From: Candidatus Poribacteria bacterium
Lineage (GTDB): Bacteria; Poribacteria; WGA-4E; WGA-3G
Assembly (NCBI GenBank): GCA_028820635.1
Contig: JAPPIG010000134.1
Location: 1 to 44,879 of the forward strand
Direction: 5' to 3'
Length of the DNA: 44,879 nucleotides
Below are positions 39,942 through 44,879 of this stretch, piece by piece. Under the pieces are notes generated by a model. It did not search any database. It saw only the letters and a program-made list of their open reading frames with translations, and was not told the DNA's origin. Position numbers and translations under genes: made by a program. Positions within the stretch are counted from its first letter, which is position 1. The number at the start of each line of letters is the position of its first letter.

Positions 39942-42632
39942 CTACTTTACAATGACGAGTCGTCGTGTTTGCTGGAAGGATGGTGTAGCCAACTGGTAAA
40001 AATAGATACCACTCGCAACACGTTCTCCAAGGGCATTACGCCCATCCCAATACGCGGCACGTCCCCGACTATTATAGAAGCCTGCGGATTGAAAACCGAG
40101 TGAAAGTGAGCGTATCACCTTACCGGTTGTATCATAAATGGAGACCGATACAGAACTGTCTTCAGAGAGTTGATATGGAATCCATGTCTCCGGGTTAAAC
40201 GGATTCGGATAGTTCTGTAACAAGTGATTCTGCATCGGTTTACCAATACTATCAAGCTTGACAGACAGAACAGCGTTTGCCAAGTGTTCTGGGGTCACTT
40301 TAAAACTGCGGGTCTGTGATTCAAAGTTTCCATCAGTGCCGATGACGCGCAATTCAACGACATCACCAACTTGAACAACACTCCGCCGTGCCAAGTCGGC
40401 AGTTGTAGCAGCGAAGTAATCACCTTGAACCGAGGCAGTCACTGTGGTGTCTGTTCGCAGGTTCCGGACGATGACTTGGTAGCCGTCAAATGCTGTTTTT
40501 CCTTCCAAGTGCCCACTGACAACAAATGCCCATGCTTCTTTAGGTGTTTCAGCGGAAATGGCTGGTGCTGCAGCGACCTCCGTTTGATTCTCCCACCGTG
40601 ATCCCACGAATGCAAAATTGCGAGTCTCTGGGACATTGACGATATAGCCTTGTCCGCCTTCAATTGGGAAGCCGTCATTAGGTGCGTCTGGTGTCCAACC
40701 GATGAAACGTTGGTTTTCAGCATCAAGTGCTATCACCATTGTCGCACCAATAATTCCAGCGAGTGATTTTGCAGTCATCGGTTTTGGTGATTCCAATGGT
40801 ACAGAAAGCATGTTCAAGCCTTTAGACAGCTTGACGGTATAAAAGTTGCCATAATGACTGCTCTTCGCCTCATCAACGGGTCTGGCAATGAACCCATGTC
40901 TACGTCCATCCGCCGAGTCGTAGTGTCCAACGACAGAGCCGTCCTGATTGATATTCCAACCCTCCGTGCTAACGCTGCCCGGAACCTTAAGTTCCTGTAG
41001 CCCGTGCTGGAATGTGCCGACATAGGTGCGCGGGACACCACCCACCAGTCTGCCTTGTGCGACTATAACCCCTGCATCGCTGATACCGTGCACAAAAAGG
41101 TATTCAATCTTTGCAGCTTGTGGAAGGGGAAGGTCGAGAGAAATAAAACTACCATCTGGGGCACGCACGTATGAATGATATAGGCCATCAGCATCTACGT
41201 AGCTGCCCACCATACGACCGCTTGCGTTCACAAAATCGGCGTAAGTTTCCGGTGCCCCGGGGAATTCAACTATTACGTCCCCTGAGAATCCGCGGCGCAC
41301 GCCAGAAGCATCGGTAAAATTACCTGTCAGTGCCCCCGTCGCATCAGAAATACCGTATATTTCCGTTTGGACAGCACCCGGAAAATCGTATTGGCGCAAT
41401 TCACCATCTTCCAAGACGACACCGTGGTGCAGCCCCTCGCTATCCTCGTAGTGACCTGCAGCTTGCCCATTGTTACCGAGGGCATAGAAGTAAGTGTTCT
41501 GCGAGCCGGGGAAATCGTATGTCGTGAAAACGCCATCAATCAGCGTAAAGGCGACCATCTTTTGACCATCGGCACTTTTCGTGTAGCCCGCGTAGTCGTC
41601 AAAGTCACTACTCGCCGTCACCGCTAAAAACGCTACACCCGGAACATCAATGTTCTCAAAAGTATAGTTGAAGCTGGTGGGTGTGACAACGGGTTGCCCA
41701 GCGTCCGGTGCGAGTCTGGCGATAAACCCGTGTCTTCGCCCATCTGCTGTGTCATAGTACCCGACGATAGAACCGTCCTGATTAATATTCCAACCCTCCG
41801 TGCTAATGCTGCCCGGAACCTTAAGTCCCTGTAGCCCGTGCTGGAATGTGCCGACAGAGGTGCGCGGGACACTACCCACCAGTTTGGCTCGTGCGACTAT
41901 AACCCCTGCATCGCTGATACCGTGAACAAAAAGGTATTCAATCTTTGCGGCTTGTGGAGGGGGACGGTCGAGAGAGACAAACCTGCCATCTGGGGTACGC
42001 ATGTATACATGATATAGACCATCAGCATCTATGTAGCTGCCTACGATAACACCACCAGCGTTCACAAAATCGGCATAAGTTGCTGTTGCCTCGGGGTACT
42101 CAACGATTATCTCCCCTGAGAATCCGCGGCGCACACCAGACGCATCTGTAAAATTACCCGTCAGTGCCCCCGTCGCATCACTGATACCGTATATTTCCGT
42201 TTCGACGGCATCTGGAAAATCGTATTGGCGCAATTCACCATCTTCTAAGACGACACCGTGGTGTAGACCGTCGCTATCCTCGTAGTGACCTGCAGCAACC
42301 CTCTTATTATCCAGCGCATAGAAATAAGTGTTCTGCGAGCCGGGGAAATCGTAAGTCTTAAAAACGCCATCAATGAGTGTAAAACCGACCATCTTTTCGC
42401 CATCAGCACTTTTCGTGTAACCGGCGTAATCCTCAAAGTCGCTACTCGCCGTCACCGCTAAAAAATCTACATCCGGAACATCAATCGTCTCAAAAGTATA
42501 GTTGTCACTGGCGGATCCGATACCGGGTCCATCGCCGACTTGTGCAGCACTGTTTTTGAGAAAAAAGGAATTGAAGCACATAAACAATGTAAACGTATAA
42601 AACAAAAAACTAGCTCTAATGTGAGTATGCAT
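39942..42632 (-). CDS. HAF-repeat secreted protein, copy 2, with FlgD-Ig sorting tail
   Basis: 896 residues, the only complete copy. A signal peptide ends near LKNSAAQ. Two tandem HAF blocks lie at about residues 42-310 and 324-600, each built from short beta-rich units (FTLIDGVFKTYDFPGSQNTY, GHYEDSDGLHHGVVLEDGEL, GNFTDASGVRRGFSG), resembling the extracellular HAF repeat family and probably folding as beta-propellers. These are followed by a LNMLSVPL/GGQGYIVNVPETR module (605-690), an Ig-like module (705-800) and a FlgD-Ig tail NYPNPFNPETWIPYQL ... GIYFYQLATPSFQQTRRLVIVK (808-896). Probably exported and surface-attached through the tail; the function is unknown. The two internal blocks are highly similar to each other. 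Confidence 0.82.
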   Translation of the reverse strand: MHTHIRASFLFYTFTLFMCFNSFFLKNSAAQVGDGPGIGSASDNYTFETIDVPDVDFLAVTASSDFEDYAGYTKSADGEKMVGFTLIDGVFKTYDFPGSQNTYFYALDNKRVAAGHYEDSDGLHHGVVLEDGELRQYDFPDAVETEIYGISDATGALTGNFTDASGVRRGFSGEIIVEYPEATATYADFVNAGGVIVGSYIDADGLYHVYMRTPDGRFVSLDRPPPQAAKIEYLFVHGISDAGVIVARAKLVGSVPRTSVGTFQHGLQGLKVPGSISTEGWNINQDGSIVGYYDTADGRRHGFIARLAPDAGQPVVTPTSFNYTFENIDVPGVAFLAVTASSDFDDYAGYTKSADGQKMVAFTLIDGVFTTYDFPGSQNTYFYALGNNGQAAGHYEDSEGLHHGVVLEDGELRQYDFPGAVQTEIYGISDATGALTGNFTDASGVRRGFSGDVIVEFPGAPETYADFVNASGRMVGSYVDADGLYHSYVRAPDGSFISLDLPLPQAAKIEYLFVHGISDAGVIVAQGRLVGGVPRTYVGTFQHGLQELKVPGSVSTEGWNINQDGSVVGHYDSADGRRHGFIARPVDEAKSSHYGNFYTVKLSKGLNMLSVPLESPKPMTAKSLAGIIGATMVIALDAENQRFIGWTPDAPNDGFPIEGGQGYIVNVPETRNFAFVGSRWENQTEVAAAPAISAETPKEAWAFVVSGHLEGKTAFDGYQVIVRNLRTDTTVTASVQGDYFAATTADLARRSVVQVGDVVELRVIGTDGNFESQTRSFKVTPEHLANAVLSVKLDSIGKPMQNHLLQNYPNPFNPETWIPYQLSEDSSVSVSIYDTTGKVIRSLSLGFQSAGFYNSRGRAAYWDGRNALGERVASGIYFYQLATPSFQQTRRLVIVK

Positions 42633-43124
42633 AACGAAAACCTTTCTTAAATAGTATTCTCTCGAAAATAAAAACTAATCTAAGTTGCTACTTGAACAAA
42701 AATGCGAATTCAATCGCATAAATCTATTTTAAAACATAGTATTAACGACTTGTGCCGGTTAACTAATTGTATTTGTTGTTTTCACGGATTTTGGGTTTAG
42801 CACAACTCGTTAAAAAACTATGTTATAATCCATATAATTGTACTCAAATTCATCACATTAGTCAAATTAAACCGGATAATATAATAGAAAAATATCATCT
42901 GACCGCATGTTGTTTTTTTAGTAGCAACTCGGAATAAAAATAATGTGTTAGATACCCTGCCCTAACGTTGGATATCTAAATTTCTAAGGATCAACGGGTT
43001 GTAGCTTACTGCAACGGGAGGATTCGGTAGATTTGAATTTGTACGTCTTTTTTAGGCTTAAAGAAGTGTCACAGTTGCACCGATGGCGTAACTGTGACAC
43101 TTGTTAGTTCGATATGGGTTGACT
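42633..43124. other. Gap between HAF genes 2 and 3
   Basis: No gene is seen. A 38-bp dispersed repeat beginning ACTTGTGCCGGTTAACTA lies at 42748-42785. From about 42967 to 43124 the shared HAF 3' flank recurs, including its hairpin. The rest is AT-rich without a recognisable signal. Confidence 0.6.
43066..43100 (-). promoter_or_regulatory. 3' hairpin of HAF gene 3
   Basis: GTGTCACAGTTGC (43066-43078) pairs with GTAACTGTGACAC (43088-43100) around ACCGATGGC. The single change against copy 2 still allows a wobble or near-pair. It lies 24 bases after the stop codon on the minus strand. Confidence 0.65.
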
Positions 43125-44879
43125 CTATTTTAGAATGACGAGTCGTCGTGTCTGCTGGAAGGAAGGTGTCGTCAACTGATAAAAATAGATACCACTCGCA
43201 ACGCGTTCTCCAAGGGCATTACGCCCATCCCAATACGCGGCACGTCCCCGACTATTATAGAAGCCTGCGGATTGAAAACCGAGCGAAAGTGACCGTATCA
43301 CCTTACCGGTTGTATCATAAATGGATACCGATACAGGACTGTCTTGTGAGAGTTGGTATGGAATCCATGTCTCTGGATTAAATGGGTTCGGATAATTCTG
43401 CAACAACTGATTCTGCATCGGTTTACCAATACTATCAAGTTTGACAGACAGAACCGCGTTTACCAAGTGTTCTGGGGTCACTGTAAAGCTGCGGGTCTGA
43501 GATTCAAAGTTTCCATCAGTGCCGATGACGCGTAATTCAATCACGTCTCCAACTTTGACAACGCTGCGCCGTGCCAAGTCGGCAGTTGCAGCAGCGAAGT
43601 AATCACCTTGCACTGCGGCTGTTATTGTGCTGTTTGTTCTTAGGTTGCGGACGATGACTTGGTAGCCGTCAAACGCTGATTTTCCTTCCAAATGCCCACT
43701 AACAACAAACGCCCATGCTTCCTGTGTTTCGGATATGGCAGGTGCTGCAGCGACCACAGGTCGATTCATCCAGTGTGATCCTACAAAGGCAAAATTTCGC
43801 ATTTGTGGGACATTGACGATATATCCTTGTCCACCTTCAATTGAAAACCCGTCATTAGGTGCATTCGGGGTCCACCCTACAAAACGTTGGTTTTCAGCAT
43901 CAAGTGCTATTACAACTGTCGAGCCAGCTAACCCTGCGAGAGATTTTGCAGTCATGGGTGTCCAAGGGGCCAGTGGCACAGAAAGCATGTTCAACCCTTT
44001 AGACAGCGTGACGGTGTAGGCATTGCTGAAAGTATCGCTCTCTTCCTCGGTACCGAGTCTGGCGATAAAGCCGTGTCTGCGTCCATCCGGGGAGTCATAG
44101 TGTCCAACGACAGAAGCGTCCTGATTGATATTGTACCCTTCCGTTGAAACGCTGCCTGGAACTTTCAATTCATGGAGCCCCCCAAGGAATGAACCGACAT
44201 AAGTGCGGGGAACCTCACCTACGACTTTGCCTCGAGCAACGGAAATCTTTGTATCGGTTTGACCGTGCACATAAAAGAATTCATAAGTTTCTTCGGTTGG
44301 AAGGTCGAAAGATACAAACCTGCCATCCCCAGCACGTAGGTATGGCGTATATGTACCGTCGTCCCCTACATAGCTGCCGACCATACCCCCTGACGCATTG
44401 ATAAAATCGGCATAAGTTTCCGCTGCCCCCGGATACTCAACGATAATGTCCCCTGTGAATCCGCGACGCACGCCCGAAGCATCTGTCCAATTACCCGTCA
44501 GATTCCCCGTCGCATCAGAAATACCGTATATTTCTGTTTCAACGGAGCCCGGAAAATCGTATTGGCGTAACTCGCCATCTTGTAGGACGATACCGCGGTG
44601 CTTACCCTCACTATCCTCGTAGTACCCGGCAGCATCGCCATTATTACCGAGTGCAAAGAAATAGGTGTTCTGTGAACCGGGAAAATTGTATGTCTTAAAA
44701 ACACCATCGATGAGGGTAAAGGCGACCTCCTTTTCACCATCCGCACTTTTGGTGTAGCCCGCATAATCTTCAAAGTCAGAACTCGCTGTCAACGACAGAA
44801 AATCTACGCCCGGCACATCAATATTCTCATAAGTATAGTTGAAGCCACTGGTTGTGAAAACGGGTTTATCAACGACTTC
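43125..44879 (-). CDS. HAF-repeat secreted protein, copy 3 (5' end beyond the window)
   Basis: The frame stays open to the last base of the window, encoding at least 584 residues. The GTG at 44816 is an internal Val within NIDVPGVDFL and not a start. Visible are the linker KPVFTTSGFNYTYENIDVPG, which matches the junction between HAF blocks in copy 2, then one complete HAF block. An LNMLSVPL/GGQGYIVNVPQMR module, an Ig-like module and an intact FlgD-Ig tail ending RRLVILK follow. The first HAF block and signal peptide should lie just outside. It keeps the tail that copy 1 has lost to a frameshift. Confidence 0.85.
   Translation of the reverse strand, partial: EVVDKPVFTTSGFNYTYENIDVPGVDFLSLTASSDFEDYAGYTKSADGEKEVAFTLIDGVFKTYNFPGSQNTYFFALGNNGDAAGYYEDSEGKHRGIVLQDGELRQYDFPGSVETEIYGISDATGNLTGNWTDASGVRRGFTGDIIVEYPGAAETYADFINASGGMVGSYVGDDGTYTPYLRAGDGRFVSFDLPTEETYEFFYVHGQTDTKISVARGKVVGEVPRTYVGSFLGGLHELKVPGSVSTEGYNINQDASVVGHYDSPDGRRHGFIARLGTEEESDTFSNAYTVTLSKGLNMLSVPLAPWTPMTAKSLAGLAGSTVVIALDAENQRFVGWTPNAPNDGFSIEGGQGYIVNVPQMRNFAFVGSHWMNRPVVAAAPAISETQEAWAFVVSGHLEGKSAFDGYQVIVRNLRTNSTITAAVQGDYFAAATADLARRSVVKVGDVIELRVIGTDGNFESQTRSFTVTPEHLVNAVLSVKLDSIGKPMQNQLLQNYPNPFNPETWIPYQLSQDSPVSVSIYDTTGKVIRSLSLGFQSAGFYNSRGRAAYWDGRNALGERVASGIYFYQLTTPSFQQTRRLVILK

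Noticed and set aside
44814..44816. GTG as start of the last HAF gene
   Set aside because: The codon is the Val of the conserved NIDVPGVDF repeat, and the frame is open to the window end with matching linker sequence.
1..44879. Insertion sequence, prophage or toxin-antitoxin genes
   Set aside because: No transposase, integrase, phage structural or toxin-antitoxin-like reading frame was recognised. Mobile signals are limited to short palindromic repeats.

Overview
The window looks like a chromosomal segment of an uncultured diderm bacterium, most plausibly candidate phylum Poribacteria or a close relative. Three observations suggest this. Several secreted proteins end in a FlgD/Por-secretion-type Ig module carrying the signature NYPNPFNPETWIPYQL. 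There are several LamG proteins, and a cytochrome c/LRR/cohesin/dockerin giant. TonB-dependent receptors plus kdsB show a Kdo-containing outer membrane. The phylum assignment is inference; no rRNA or tRNA gene is visible. All comparisons were made by eye, without database searches.

Layout. 0.5-4.1 kb (minus strand): a secreted GH67/GH20-like glycoside hydrolase candidate and a divergent ZIP-like metal transporter, with a fossil of a second ZIP 3' end between them. 4.3-9.8 kb: two paralogous TonB-dependent receptors. 9.8-12.8 kb: an orphan Leu/Ile/Val-type substrate-binding lipoprotein and two tandem SAM methyltransferases. 13.2-14.0 kb (minus): a LamG protein. 14.1-19.6 kb: a tight cluster of sodium/solute symporter, kdsB, pyrG and larA-like 1. 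19.8-23.2 kb: larA-like 2 and TRAP transporter dctQ-dctM. 23.2-24.4 kb: non-coding, packed with palindromic repeats. 24.4-30.0 kb: a 1872-residue multidomain secreted protein. 30.35-31.23 kb: a TPR protein followed by a UGSC-family selenoprotein whose in-frame UGA would otherwise split it into two hypothetical ORFs. 31.3-34.2 kb (minus): a small unknown protein and ClpB. 34.65-36.5 kb (minus): two LamG paralogues. 36.9 kb to the end (minus): three tandem paralogues of an HAF-repeat secreted protein, the first frameshifted and the last running off the window.

How the genes relate. PyrG makes the CTP that KdsB uses to activate Kdo for lipopolysaccharide. The LarA-like pair and the neighbouring symporter and TRAP permeases suggest uptake and stereo-inversion of hydroxy acids. 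The TonB receptors, the binding protein and the glycoside hydrolase suggest scavenging of host- or matrix-derived compounds.

The main highlights are four. First, the UGSC selenoprotein with a convincing bacterial SECIS hairpin directly after the UGA. Second, a community of short palindromic (REP-like) repeats inserted into one another, including a filled and an empty site side by side. Third, a repeat that has become the coding tail of the giant protein. Fourth, a hairpin after each HAF gene with a compensatory base change and an invariant loop.
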